Below are positions 1-7,948 of a stretch of DNA of 33,218 nt, piece by piece; positions within the stretch are counted from its first letter, which is position 1, and every line of letters starts with the position of its first letter. Source of the stretch: Maridesulfovibrio bastinii DSM 16055. Lineage in GTDB: Bacteria; Desulfobacterota; Desulfovibrionia; Desulfovibrionales; Desulfovibrionaceae. The stretch lies in the NCBI RefSeq assembly GCF_000429985.1, contig NZ_AUCX01000027.1, forward strand, positions 1 to 33,218, read 5' to 3'. Below the pieces are notes generated by a model. It was not told where the DNA came from, did no database searches, and saw only the letters and a list, made by a program, of their open reading frames with translations. Position numbers and translations under genes: made by a program.

Positions 1-25
1 TTTTTTAACATGCAAATAATATAAA

Positions 26-53
26 AAAGTCCCCGCCAAAAGGCGAGGACTTT
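26..53. terminator. hairpin, probable intrinsic terminator
   Basis: A 12-bp stem with one mismatch (26-37 with 42-53) closes on an AAAA loop. The arms end in AAA and TTT, so it could stop transcription in either direction. It probably ends a gene left of the window. Confidence 0.55.
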
Positions 54-65
54 GTCATCAATCTG

Positions 66-100
66 AGACCGCATATGGATTCATATGCGGTCTTTCTATT
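66..100 (+). terminator. perfect 12-bp hairpin with T-rich tail
   Basis: AGACCGCATATG (66-77) pairs perfectly with 82-93 around a GATT loop and is followed by TTCTATTTTATTT. This is a classic rho-independent terminator for rightward transcription. Together with the hairpin at 26-53 it insulates the Abi gene from what lies upstream. Confidence 0.75.
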
Positions 101-316
101 TTATTTAGTGCGCATAGCTTGCAGGGTTTTAAGCTGGGAAACTTTACAGCTGGACTACGCCTCTCTTCCGGACTAATCGCCGAGAATGCTGATAACGCCG
201 CCGCAGATATAGCTATCCGCGAACGTATGCCTATCGATGTTTTGCTTGTTTTTGCTTTGGGGTGTATCTATTTTGGAGCCCTAATAATAGAACAACACCA
301 ACTAGGATACGCACGA

Positions 317-1156
317 ATGAGCAACAATCTTCCGTCTCCCATTATCGCTACCGTTGCCGACCTCCTTTACAACTTCTACTCCCATGATCAGCTGGATACA
401 CAGTTTATGTATGCCGATGCACCGGGAGAACCGCCCGATGGAAGTAAGCCTGCCAAGATCAAAACGTGGTTGGTTCGGTGCAACAAGGTAGATGGCGTTG
501 ATCCTTTTCTCGTCCTCGGCAAGCTTATTGAGGATTTTATGGAACGTGAGATGTCGGAGCCAGAGCCTTTCGGCTATGATCCGACTGAGCAGAATAAGCA
601 ATGGCTCAAGGAACGAGAGGTGATGAAGACTTGCCTTGGGAAGTATGGGTACAGCTATTTCAGTGGTGGAGTCATTCGTAATGCCGGAAGCACGGGAGCA
701 ACGCAAGATCTTGAAGAACGACTACGCAATTATGATCACGCTGCTATTGATGATGAATTCAAGCGTACCATGGAAAATATCGAGGTTGATCCTCCGGCAG
801 CACTGACGGGGGCATGTGCGATCGTCGAATCCTTGTGCAAAGTGTACATCGATGCCCATGACGATCTTACGTTACCGAATAAGGAAACTATCAGCACATT
901 GTGGGAAGTCGTCAGGAAGCATCTCGGTTTTGATCCAAGTTCCCTTGAAGATAATGACCTCAGGAAGATCATTACCGGGACTGGTTCCATAGTTACGGGA
1001 CTGGGCGCGTTGCGAACTCATGCTGGATCAGCTCACGGTCGTAGCAATGGAACTCGGTACAACCTTCGGCCAAGGCATGTGCGGCTTGCTGTTCATGCTG
1101 CACACACCTTAGTAACTTTCGTGCTTGAGACTTGGGAGGAGCGCAGCAGCAAATAG
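317..1156 (+). CDS. abortive infection family protein (Abi_C domain)
   Basis: A 279-residue protein. Its C-terminal third (about residues 160-275) matches the Abi_C family: GACAIVES near 165, then a long helical stretch ending in LRTHAGSAHG near 232-241. The R-x6-H pattern there resembles the HEPN ribonuclease motif, so an RNA-cleaving altruistic defence role is plausible but inferred. The N-terminal part (PSPIIATVADLLYNFYSHDQ onwards) is a helical domain I cannot name. The frame stays open upstream to a TTG at 119, but that stretch reads unlike the rest. ATG 317 has a weak purine-rich site (TAGGAT) before it and gives the usual family layout. It is monocistronic, preceded by two terminators and followed by 420 non-coding bases. 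Confidence 0.8.
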   Translation: MSNNLPSPIIATVADLLYNFYSHDQLDTQFMYADAPGEPPDGSKPAKIKTWLVRCNKVDGVDPFLVLGKLIEDFMEREMSEPEPFGYDPTEQNKQWLKEREVMKTCLGKYGYSYFSGGVIRNAGSTGATQDLEERLRNYDHAAIDDEFKRTMENIEVDPPAALTGACAIVESLCKVYIDAHDDLTLPNKETISTLWEVVRKHLGFDPSSLEDNDLRKIITGTGSIVTGLGALRTHAGSAHGRSNGTRYNLRPRHVRLAVHAAHTLVTFVLETWEERSSK

Positions 1157-1293
1157 GGTGGTTGGTTCAATAGAGACCGCGAAATTTACTTGTAGCGATA
1201 CCACTGTATTGAATGCCTTTGAGTAGGGCAAAAGTGCCGTCGCTGGCCTACCCCCTTCAGTTAAGTTCTCGAAGGATGAGAAGGGTGGATAAC

Positions 1294-1320
1294 CCCTATG
1301 TTTTACAGGGGCTTAATCGT
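1294..1320 (+). repeat. 27-base direct repeat, copy A, upstream of RM/Kiwa cassette
   Basis: Begins CCCTATGTTTTACAGG and matches 11973-11999 at 22 of 27 positions in the same orientation. The two copies lie just outside the cassette 1577-11855. Copy A can also fold through CCCCT/AGGGG (1293-1297 with 1307-1311). Confidence 0.55.
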
Positions 1321-1401
1321 CAAGTTTTGAACCACGAATTGATTTGCTATCTGCTGCCAATTTGAGATTCAAAGGGAAGAATACAAGATAAGTGAGCATG
1401 A

Positions 1402-1427
1402 GAGGCTGCGGCCCTGGCCGCAGTCTC
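1402..1427 (+). other. GC-rich hairpin, possible terminator
   Basis: The arm 1402-1413 (starting GAGGCTGCGGCC) pairs with 1416-1427 with one G-T wobble and an effectively 4-base loop. No good T tract follows, so a terminator role is uncertain. It lies between the Abi gene and the RM operon. Confidence 0.35.
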
Positions 1428-1576
1428 CTGTTCCATATTTGCCCCATTTATGAGGATCTCCGCATCTCTTCCGGTACAATTAGCCTTAATCTTGTCGAGT
1501 ATGTTAGGGGTATTTTGTTAACAACAAATGCAAAGATGCACTTGACACGCGCTGGGCTTAATCTTATTGGTATGTC

Positions 1577-2197
1577 ATGCAGACTAAAACAACAAATGCT
1601 TTGGTGCATAAAAAATCTAATCAGATCAGATTGGCAAAGTTAGCCAAGCTCATTGCAGGGCACCCATTGCGAGGCAGGATCGAAGATGATCCAGATGGTG
1701 ATATTTCGGTTGTGCAGCTTAAGAATGTTGATCCTGTAGCCGGTGTTAACATGGCTAAGCTGCCGAAGATTGTCAGCACTGGACGCAGACAGCCGACCTT
1801 CCTGAAGCAGGGCGATATTCTCTTTGTTAATCGCGGGATGCGGTTCTTTGGTGCATACGTGGATAAACCTTTAGACAGGGTCGTCGCGGCCCCGCACTTT
1901 TTTATTATCCAAGCAGATCAAGACAGAATATTACCTGAATATCTGAACTGGTTCCTGAATAGCCGCAGAGCCCAGCGATATTATTCACAGTGCGCAGCAG
2001 GTACGGCATTGCCTCATATAACGAGAAAGACTCTTGATGACTTGCCAGTCGATGTTCCCAGTCTGGACCGGCAAGCCCTTATCGCCAAGGTTTATCGGTG
2101 TAGTCTGCGCGAACGGGAACTTACAGAACGTCTACTTGAACGACATGAATTATTGGTCTCCAGTCTACTGGATACCGCATCCAGAACTTCCAAATAA
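1577..2197 (+). CDS. half-size type I restriction specificity-like protein (single TRD)
   Basis: A 206-residue protein resembling one target-recognition half of HsdS. Visible family pattern: GHPLRGRIEDDPDGDISVVQ followed by LKNVD (about 27-51), a GDILFVNRG segment (about 75-83), APHFFII (about 100), LPEYLNWFLNS (about 114-124), GTALPHITRKTLDDLPV (about 138-154), and a C-terminal helix (RELTERLLERHELLVSSLL) that would be the conserved spacer. A normal HsdS of about 400 residues has two such halves; this has one and no second repeat. It sits 11 bases before hsdM. It could dimerise to form a symmetric specificity subunit, or modulate the full HsdS made downstream. The ATG at 1577 has no clear Shine-Dalgarno sequence; no better in-frame start is seen that keeps the domain. 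Confidence 0.8.
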   Translation: MQTKTTNALVHKKSNQIRLAKLAKLIAGHPLRGRIEDDPDGDISVVQLKNVDPVAGVNMAKLPKIVSTGRRQPTFLKQGDILFVNRGMRFFGAYVDKPLDRVVAAPHFFIIQADQDRILPEYLNWFLNSRRAQRYYSQCAAGTALPHITRKTLDDLPVDVPSLDRQALIAKVYRCSLRERELTERLLERHELLVSSLLDTASRTSK

Positions 2198-2208
2198 CGG
2201 AGATATAA

Positions 2209-3714
2209 ATGACAACAGCACAGGTCAGCCAGAAAGAGATCAACGACATTCTCTTTAAGGCATGTGACACCTTCCGGGGCATCCTTAATGCCAATCAGTA
2301 TAAAGACTACATTCTTGCCATGTTGTTTGTGAAGTACATCTCGGATGTATACCGGGAGCGTTATGACGAGCTGAAAGAGCAGTACAAGGATAACGAGGAA
2401 CGCATCCAGCGTAGGCTCTCCAGAGAGCGGTTTGTCATGCCGAAGGGTTGCACCTTCTACGATCTGTTTGACCAGCGTAACGCCGCAAACGTGGGCGAGG
2501 TAATCAATACCACCCTGGAAAGGATCGAAGATGCGAACCGGGCCAAACTTCAGGGAGTATTTCGTAATATAGATTACAATTCCGAATATAACCTCGGAAA
2601 GACCAAGGATCGCAACAGCCGTTTGAAAATTTTTCTGGAAGACCTCAACGATCCCAGGCTTGACCTGAGGCCTTCACGTATCGGGAATCTCGATGTCATT
2701 GGTAATGCATACGAATATCTCATTGCAAATTTCGCCGCAGGTGCCGGCAAAAAGGCCGGAGAGTTTTACACCCCGCCCGAGGTCTCCGAATTGATAGCTG
2801 AACTGGTCGATCCCCAGCCGGGGGAGCGTATCGGTGACCCGGCCTGTGGTTCCGGTTCTCTGCTAATCAAATGCGGAAACAGAGTTCTCAAGGATTCTGA
2901 TGATTTCTCCCTGTACGGGCAGGAGATCAATGGCGAGACCTGGGCCTTGGCCAAGATGAACATGTTCCTGCACGGCATGGACCGTGCCCGTATTGAATGG
3001 GGAGACACCCTGCGTGATCCAAAGCTTTTGGAAGACGATACCACGATGAAGTTTGAAGTCGTGGTAGCCAACCCGCCTTTCTCATTGGATAAGTGGGGAT
3101 ATAATACTGCCCAGAGTGATTCGTTTAACCGTTTCCATCGGGGATTGCCGCCAAAGTCCAAGGCTGACTATGCTTTCATCTCTCACATGATCGAGACCAC
3201 CACTCTGGAATCAGGCCGGGTCGGTGTGGTTGTGCCGCATGGAGTCCTTTTCCGTGGCGGTGCGGAAGGTAAAATCAGGAAGCAGCTTATAGAAGAGAAT
3301 CTTTTGGACACCGTAATCGGTCTGCCAGCTAATCTTTTCTTTGGAACCGGCATACCGGCGGCGATTCTTATGTTCAAACGGAACCGTACAGTCAAAGAGG
3401 TTCTGTTTATTGATGCCAGCCGGGAATATGCGGACGGCAAGAATCAGAACAAGCTGCGTCCGCAGGATATCCAGCGCATTGTGGATACTTACAAGACCCG
3501 TGAGAATGTGGACAAGTATGCGTACATGGCCGGTTTTGACGAGATCAAAGAGAACGATTTCAACCTCAATATTCCCCGCTACGTGGATACCTTTGAAGAA
3601 GAGGAAGAGATCGTGATCGCTGACGTTCAGAAGGAAATCGACGATATCGAAAAGGAACTGGCGGGCGTGCGCGATGAAATGGCCGGTTATCTCAAGGAAC
3701 TGGGGGTGCTCTAG
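2209..3714 (+). CDS. hsdM: type I restriction-modification methyltransferase subunit HsdM
   Basis: A 501-residue adenine-N6 DNA methyltransferase subunit, the modification part of the HsdMS and HsdRMS complexes. The N-terminal helical domain (about 8-140, containing GILNANQYKDYILAMLFVKY) is the HsdM_N domain. GEFYTPPEVSELI (184-196) leads into the catalytic domain with motif I DPACGSG (210-216, S-adenosylmethionine binding) and motif IV NPPF (288-291, adenine binding). The C-terminal tail after about 460 is a charged coiled coil, probably contacting HsdS. Length and motifs are normal and look active. The ATG follows CGGAGATATAA. The stop TAG (3712-3714) overlaps the GTG start of the next gene by one base. 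Confidence 0.96.
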   Translation: MTTAQVSQKEINDILFKACDTFRGILNANQYKDYILAMLFVKYISDVYRERYDELKEQYKDNEERIQRRLSRERFVMPKGCTFYDLFDQRNAANVGEVINTTLERIEDANRAKLQGVFRNIDYNSEYNLGKTKDRNSRLKIFLEDLNDPRLDLRPSRIGNLDVIGNAYEYLIANFAAGAGKKAGEFYTPPEVSELIAELVDPQPGERIGDPACGSGSLLIKCGNRVLKDSDDFSLYGQEINGETWALAKMNMFLHGMDRARIEWGDTLRDPKLLEDDTTMKFEVVVANPPFSLDKWGYNTAQSDSFNRFHRGLPPKSKADYAFISHMIETTTLESGRVGVVVPHGVLFRGGAEGKIRKQLIEENLLDTVIGLPANLFFGTGIPAAILMFKRNRTVKEVLFIDASREYADGKNQNKLRPQDIQRIVDTYKTRENVDKYAYMAGFDEIKENDFNLNIPRYVDTFEEEEEIVIADVQKEIDDIEKELAGVRDEMAGYLKELGVL

Positions 3715-4742
3715 TGGCCGATGACGATAAGAAACTATCCCCAATGGACCAGACCACGGAGTTCCTGTTGTACACGGCTCCGGGCGGTAAAGTGTCCGTG
3801 GAGGTGTTCCTGCACAATGAGAATATCTGGCTGCCTCAAAAGAGGATCGCGGAGTTGTTCGATGTAAACGTTCCGGCCATATCCAAACACTTCAAGAACA
3901 TCTTTGATAGTGGAGAACTGGACGAAGATTCAGTTGTTTCCATTTTGGAAACAACTGCCGCAGACGGTAAGAATTACAAGACAAAGTATTACAATCTGGA
4001 TGCCATCATCTCCGTTGGCTACCGGGTTAACTCGTCCAAAGCAACCCAGTTTCGCATCTGGGCCACGGCTCTGCTTAAGGAATATATAATCAAAGGCTTT
4101 GCCATGGATGACGAACGTTTAAAGAACGGTCGCCACTTCGGTAAGGACTATTTCCGCGAGTTACTGGAAAGAGTCCGTTCCATTCGAGCCAGTGAACGGC
4201 GCATATACCAGCAGATAACCGACATCTTTGCCGAGTGCAGCATCGACTATGATCCGCGCTCGGATGTCACGCAGAAGTTCTACGCCCATGTGCAGGATAA
4301 ATTTCACTTTGCCATTACCGGGCAGACCGCCAGCGAGATTCAGTTTCACAGGGCTGATTCGGATAAACCGCTTATGGGGCTGCAAACTTACAAGAACGCC
4401 CCGGATGGCCGGGTTTTGCTTTCCGACACCAAGGTCGGGAAGAATTATCTGGCCGAGGATGAAATCAAGAAATTGGAGCGCACCGTATCCAGCTTCTTCG
4501 ATTACATTGAGCGCATCATCGAGAGCCGCACGACCTTTACCATGAAGGCCTTTGCTGACAGCGTGAATCGCTTTCTGGAGTTCAACGAGTATCAGGTTCT
4601 GGAAGGGTACGGATCTGTTTCCCGAAAGCAGACCGATGCTAAGGCCCGTGCTGAGTATGAAAAGTTTAATAGGACTCAGCGTATTGAGTCTGATTTTGAT
4701 AGGGCTTTGAAGGCGATTAAGAAGAAGGATGGTGGGGTATGA
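3714..4742 (+). CDS. virulence RhuM family protein
   Basis: A 342-residue protein of the RhuM family, frequently found inside type I RM operons; its biochemical function is not established. The N-terminal third carries a DNA-binding-like segment (WLPQKRIAELFDVNVPAISK, about 43-62), followed by TKYYNLDAIISVGYRVNSSK (about 88-108), a pattern shared with KilA-N/Bro-like phage proteins. The C-terminal part (about 180-300) has the family block FYAHVQDKFHFAITGQTASE. There is no Fic motif, unlike some longer RhuM relatives. It starts at GTG 3714, overlapping the hsdM stop, and its stop overlaps the hsdS start as ATGA (4739-4742). It is therefore translated together with both RM subunits. Confidence 0.88.
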   Translation: MADDDKKLSPMDQTTEFLLYTAPGGKVSVEVFLHNENIWLPQKRIAELFDVNVPAISKHFKNIFDSGELDEDSVVSILETTAADGKNYKTKYYNLDAIISVGYRVNSSKATQFRIWATALLKEYIIKGFAMDDERLKNGRHFGKDYFRELLERVRSIRASERRIYQQITDIFAECSIDYDPRSDVTQKFYAHVQDKFHFAITGQTASEIQFHRADSDKPLMGLQTYKNAPDGRVLLSDTKVGKNYLAEDEIKKLERTVSSFFDYIERIIESRTTFTMKAFADSVNRFLEFNEYQVLEGYGSVSRKQTDAKARAEYEKFNRTQRIESDFDRALKAIKKKDGGV

Positions 4743-5965
4743 GCATTCCTGTAGGGTGGAAAACTTGTCCGTTCAAGACAATAGGAAGTATCATGCCTGA
4801 TGAATGGGATGCTGCGTTACTGAATAAAATTGCCAATGTGGTGCGAGGTGCTTCACCCAGACCTGCTGGGAGTCCTAAGTACTTCAATGGAGATTTCATT
4901 CCTTGGATTACTGTTGGAGATGTAACTAAAGATAACGACATGCATCTTACAAGTACAGCCTCTATGTTAACTGAAGCTGGGTCTAAAAAGACTAGGATTC
5001 TCCCTGAGGGGACCTTGCTTCTTACGAACAGCGGAGCAACTCTTGGGGTCGCGAAAATATCCTTAATTGAAGCAGGTGCAAATGATGGAATTGCCGCAAT
5101 ACTTTCAATTAAACGATGCAGTAAAAGGTATCTCTATTACTTCCTAAACTCGAAGACTGAATACTTCCGAACTAAAGTTGCGCCTGGACTTGGGCAACCG
5201 AATTTGAATACAGACCTGATTGGTGAAACAGCAATTCCCATCCCGCCTGCGGACGAACAAAGTAAGATCGTTGAGATCCTCTCCACCTGGGACCGAGCCA
5301 TCGAGAAGACCGAGGCCCTCATCGAGGCCAAGGAACGCCGCAAGAAAGGGCTCATGCAGAAGCTGCTGACGGGGCGGGTGCGGTTTGGGGCAGAATGGGA
5401 ATTCCCTAAGGCGGAGGAAGTGTTTAAAAACATTTCAGTTAAGGGCTTTCCCGATGAGCCTGTTCTATCCGTTACGCAAGATCAAGGTGTTGTCTTCCGA
5501 GATGATTTGGAACGCAAAATCAATATGTCAAAGAGCAACACCCACACATATAAGTTGGTAGAATCAGGTGACTTCGTCATTAGTCTTCGTTCATTTCAGG
5601 GAGGCCTGGAATATTCTGAGCTACGGGGCACTGTTAGCCCTGCTTACCACGTAATTCGCTCAAAGCGTCCGATCGAAGATGGATTCTACAAGCATTACTT
5701 TAAATCATACGAGTTTATAGGAAGATTAGCAGTTGCTGTTATTGGTATTCGCGATGGGAAGCAGATTAGCTATAACGATTTTTCATTTATGCGACTACCA
5801 TACCCTCCAGTAGAGCAGCAGAAAGAAATTGCAACTATATTGGACAAAGCGGACCGAGAAATCAAACTTGAGCGTGCAAGATTGGCGACTCTCAAAGAGC
5901 AGAAGAAAGGACTGATGCAGCAGTTGCTGACTGGTAAGGTGCGGGTGAACACCAAACCTGCGTAA
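4739..5965 (+). CDS. hsdS: type I restriction specificity subunit HsdS (two TRDs)
   Basis: A 408-residue full-length specificity subunit with two target-recognition domains, each reading half of a bipartite DNA site. TRD1 spans about 20-165; spacer helix 1 about 166-212 ends in KKGLMQKLLTGRVRF. TRD2 spans about 220-350; spacer helix 2 ends in KKGLMQQLLTGKVRV. The two spacers are encoded by near-repeated DNA (5342-5383 and 5903-5944), a layout that permits TRD swapping. The start ATG overlaps the rhuM stop. A second, half-size specificity protein lies at the head of the same operon, which is unusual. Confidence 0.95.
   Translation: MSIPVGWKTCPFKTIGSIMPDEWDAALLNKIANVVRGASPRPAGSPKYFNGDFIPWITVGDVTKDNDMHLTSTASMLTEAGSKKTRILPEGTLLLTNSGATLGVAKISLIEAGANDGIAAILSIKRCSKRYLYYFLNSKTEYFRTKVAPGLGQPNLNTDLIGETAIPIPPADEQSKIVEILSTWDRAIEKTEALIEAKERRKKGLMQKLLTGRVRFGAEWEFPKAEEVFKNISVKGFPDEPVLSVTQDQGVVFRDDLERKINMSKSNTHTYKLVESGDFVISLRSFQGGLEYSELRGTVSPAYHVIRSKRPIEDGFYKHYFKSYEFIGRLAVAVIGIRDGKQISYNDFSFMRLPYPPVEQQKEIATILDKADREIKLERARLATLKEQKKGLMQQLLTGKVRVNTKPA
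5342..5383 (+). repeat. hsdS internal repeat, copy 1 (spacer helix 1)
   Basis: A 42-base stretch starting AAGAAAGGGCTCATGCAG, identical at about 34 of 42 positions to 5903-5944. It encodes the KKGLMQKLLTG spacer end. Such repeats are substrates for recombination that changes specificity. Confidence 0.75.
5903..5944 (+). repeat. hsdS internal repeat, copy 2 (spacer helix 2)
   Basis: Partner of 5342-5383 in the same orientation, encoding KKGLMQQLLTGKVR at the end of the protein. Confidence 0.75.
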
Positions 5966-6042
5966 TTGCAGAACGGAAACCATGACTCATCTCAAGGGCT
6001 TAACCTCTTGATAAATATAAATGAGTAAAGGAGGTGATAGGT

Positions 6043-6270
6043 ATGAGTGACAAGGACATGCACATCACAGAGCACCCAGACGGCGGCTGGCAAGGTAAAA
6101 AGCCAGGTGCCAAGCGAGCATCTTTTCGGACTGACACTCAAGCAGAAGCCATAGGCCGTGCTGCTGAGCAGGGTCGGCGGGAAGGTCTGGAGGTCAGCAT
6201 CCACGGTAAGAATGGCAAGATTCGTGACAAGCGCAGTTACGGTAATGATCCGTATCCGCCGAAAGGGTAA
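6043..6270 (+). CDS. small DUF2188 domain protein
   Basis: A 75-residue protein matching the DUF2188 family over its whole length: a HPDGGWQGKKPGAKRAS block (about 10-25), DTQAEAIGRA, and the end block IHGKNGKIRDKRSYGNDP. Its molecular function is unknown. Start ATG 6043 is preceded by a very strong site (AAAGGAGGTGAT, 6028-6039); a GTG at 6034 lies inside that site and is not a start. It lies 77 bases after hsdS and before the Kiwa-like genes, inside the defence operon. A role as a small accessory or anti-toxic partner is only a guess. Confidence 0.85.
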   Translation: MSDKDMHITEHPDGGWQGKKPGAKRASFRTDTQAEAIGRAAEQGRREGLEVSIHGKNGKIRDKRSYGNDPYPPKG

Positions 6271-6298
6271 AAGCTATAACAATAGCTGAGGACCACAG

Positions 6299-6328
6299 AA
6301 CGGTCTGATGCTGTAACATCAGGCCGTT
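6299..6328 (+). promoter_or_regulatory. 12-bp hairpin upstream of kwaA
   Basis: AACGGTCTGATG (6299-6310) pairs with 6317-6328 with one G-U wobble and a 6-base loop. No T tract follows. A smaller hairpin AGCTAT-AACA-ATAGCT precedes it (6272-6287). The pair fills the short gap between the DUF2188 gene and kwaA and could act as an attenuator, an RNA-processing site or a stabiliser of the downstream message. Confidence 0.5.
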
Positions 6329-6353
6329 AACATGCGGGGAAAAGGAGATAGAA

Positions 6354-6995
6354 ATGAGTAGAAACTGGCGACTTTGGGCCGCGATTACCATCTTCGCGAG
6401 CTCCTATTTTCCTTTATCTCTGGTGTTGCTGGTCCAGAATATCAATTCTGCTGCAGTGGCCCGGCTATCCTTTAGCAAAGTCATCGCTCTTTTAAAGTTG
6501 TTACCAGTTGAACCATGGGTGACAATAAAGACTATTGTCATGGGGATACTGGGGCTATTGCATAACCCTGGAGTATCCTTATCAATTGCCTTCATATGCT
6601 TCGTGAGCATTTTCTTTCTTCGTTTTGTAATGAATAGGATCTCTGGTGGCGAGAACATCAAGGTAAATAAGTCCCTTAAGAATCCAACAGACCTGATGAA
6701 CTACACCGTTCCATATATGGTGGCATTTATCGGTGTCGACTTGGGAGACTGGCCTAAGGTAGCTGGATTTCTTTGTTTTATGCTCTTTATGTTTATTCTG
6801 ACTTACAAGTCGAAGCAGTTATTTATGAATCCTATTCTCGCTGTTCTTGGATACAGTCTTTATGACGTTGATTATGAGGTAAATAACTGCACCCGTTCTG
6901 CCCGGATACTTTCCAAAGAAGACCTCGTCCCTGAAGATAGATATCGCCTGCTTATGCTTGCGTCCTTGCCAATTGTAACCAAGAAAATCAACTAA
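6354..6995 (+). CDS. kwaA: KwaA-like membrane protein of a Kiwa defence system
   Basis: A 213-residue integral membrane protein with about four hydrophobic helices: near 8-28, 75-93, 119-131 and 133-152, with a charged connector (RISGGENIKVNKSLKNP) and a soluble C-terminal tail. Size and four-helix layout fit KwaA, the membrane component of Kiwa, which senses phage infection at the membrane and recruits KwaB. The identification rests mainly on the neighbour, a DUF4868/KwaB-type protein starting 12 bases downstream; sequence similarity alone is not something I can measure here. The start is supported by AAAAGGAGATAG before ATG 6354. Confidence 0.68.
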   Translation: MSRNWRLWAAITIFASSYFPLSLVLLVQNINSAAVARLSFSKVIALLKLLPVEPWVTIKTIVMGILGLLHNPGVSLSIAFICFVSIFFLRFVMNRISGGENIKVNKSLKNPTDLMNYTVPYMVAFIGVDLGDWPKVAGFLCFMLFMFILTYKSKQLFMNPILAVLGYSLYDVDYEVNNCTRSARILSKEDLVPEDRYRLLMLASLPIVTKKIN

Positions 6996-7007
6996 GGAGA
7001 CCTGTCA

Positions 7008-7946
7008 ATGAAATCGCTCCAAGACCTCCAGAATTTCCCCTTTGAGAATGCAACCGCAGCCCTGTGGGTGGTTAAGAAGAGAGTGCAGCAACGCCAAGCC
7101 AAATATACTGCCCGTTGGGTAGAAGTCTCTGGCGAAGCAGAGTCTGACTTCAACCTGGAAGATCAATTAGTTAGCGTTGTGACAGATGTTGTTGAAGGTC
7201 AAAAGGATGAACTGGACTATGACTATGTTTGTAACCCAGATGAATTCTGTCTTCTGAAAGTAGACGCTGAAGATACCAATATGCCGCTTATTATCGAAAA
7301 GATGAGCGTGCCAGGTAGTGAATGTCAGGTCAGTGATGAGAAAGAACTTCTGAACGCTGCGGGGTATGTCATCAAGTTGCAATCTGGAGACAATGTCCTT
7401 TACGCGTTCAAGAAGACAGCAGCATCTTGGAAAACGTCAAAGGTTAAGTCCGGCAGATGGGTTATATTTGATGGAGAGTGCATGATTGGTATCTCTCAAG
7501 AAGCCGTATTCCAAATTTACAAGAGCGTCGATTTTATTTGCTACGATGACACGGTGTTTATTGCAGACAAGAAGAGTTTTGAATCTGCAATGAATTACAA
7601 AGATAGCATGATCGATCGGAGAGATGTCGCCATCACAGACTTGGAAGAATCTGAGGTGTTTAGCTCCGTGGATTCTATCAAGGAATTTGTTGGCGAAGAC
7701 ATGAGGTACTTACGGTCCATCTCATCAATTCTGGATAAGGGCTTCTATAAAGAAGAAGTGTTTATGAATAGGCTCAAAGCAAAGAATGAAGAGCGTGGTT
7801 GGGGTATTCAAGTTGATGACAACGGTAAGATAATCCCTACAGAAGATAAAATGGCTGATTTATTCAAGCTGTTGAATGATTTCCGGTTGTATTCAGAATT
7901 GAGCCACAATATTTACGATGTTCCATCAACACAGAACGTAGGTTAA
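7008..7946 (+). CDS. kwaB: KwaB-like DUF4868 protein of a Kiwa defence system
   Basis: A 312-residue soluble protein. The central and C-terminal part (about 165-305) shows the DUF4868 pattern: VDFICYDDTVFIADKKSFES, a helical middle, GWGIQVDDNGKIIP, and the end block LFKLLNDFRLYSELSHNIYD. Length matches KwaB, the DNA-associated effector that pairs with KwaA. The N-terminal half (about 1-150) is an acidic mixed domain without a motif I can name. The start has AAGGAGACCTGTCA before ATG. hsdR begins 2 bases after the stop, so Kiwa and restriction subunits are expressed from one message. Confidence 0.75.
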   Translation: MKSLQDLQNFPFENATAALWVVKKRVQQRQAKYTARWVEVSGEAESDFNLEDQLVSVVTDVVEGQKDELDYDYVCNPDEFCLLKVDAEDTNMPLIIEKMSVPGSECQVSDEKELLNAAGYVIKLQSGDNVLYAFKKTAASWKTSKVKSGRWVIFDGECMIGISQEAVFQIYKSVDFICYDDTVFIADKKSFESAMNYKDSMIDRRDVAITDLEESEVFSSVDSIKEFVGEDMRYLRSISSILDKGFYKEEVFMNRLKAKNEERGWGIQVDDNGKIIPTEDKMADLFKLLNDFRLYSELSHNIYDVPSTQNVG

Positions 7947-7948
7947 TC

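Larger units (their letters stand above)
1157..1576. other. 420-base intergenic region before the RM operon
   Basis: No convincing gene. It holds one copy of a 27-base direct repeat (1294-1320), a GC-rich hairpin (1402-1427), a perfect palindrome TTGTTAACAA (1515-1524) and a TTGACA box (1542-1547) about 30 bases before the first RM gene. The last two could be an operator and -35 box of the defence operon promoter. The -10 region (about 1564-1570) is poor, so promoter placement is uncertain. Confidence 0.5.

Noticed and set aside
119-316. Upstream TTG-started extension of the Abi protein
   Set aside because: The 66 added residues begin at a TTG without ribosome site, close after a terminator, and do not fit the family; ATG 317 is preferred.
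1244-1252. TGGCCTACC matching the end of the tRNA-Lys fragment, as a second attachment site
   Set aside because: Only 9 bases match and no T-arm sequence precedes it.
1392-1643. Open frame of 83 codons before the RM operon
   Set aside because: It contains the GC hairpin, overlaps the half-HsdS gene in another frame and has no family features.
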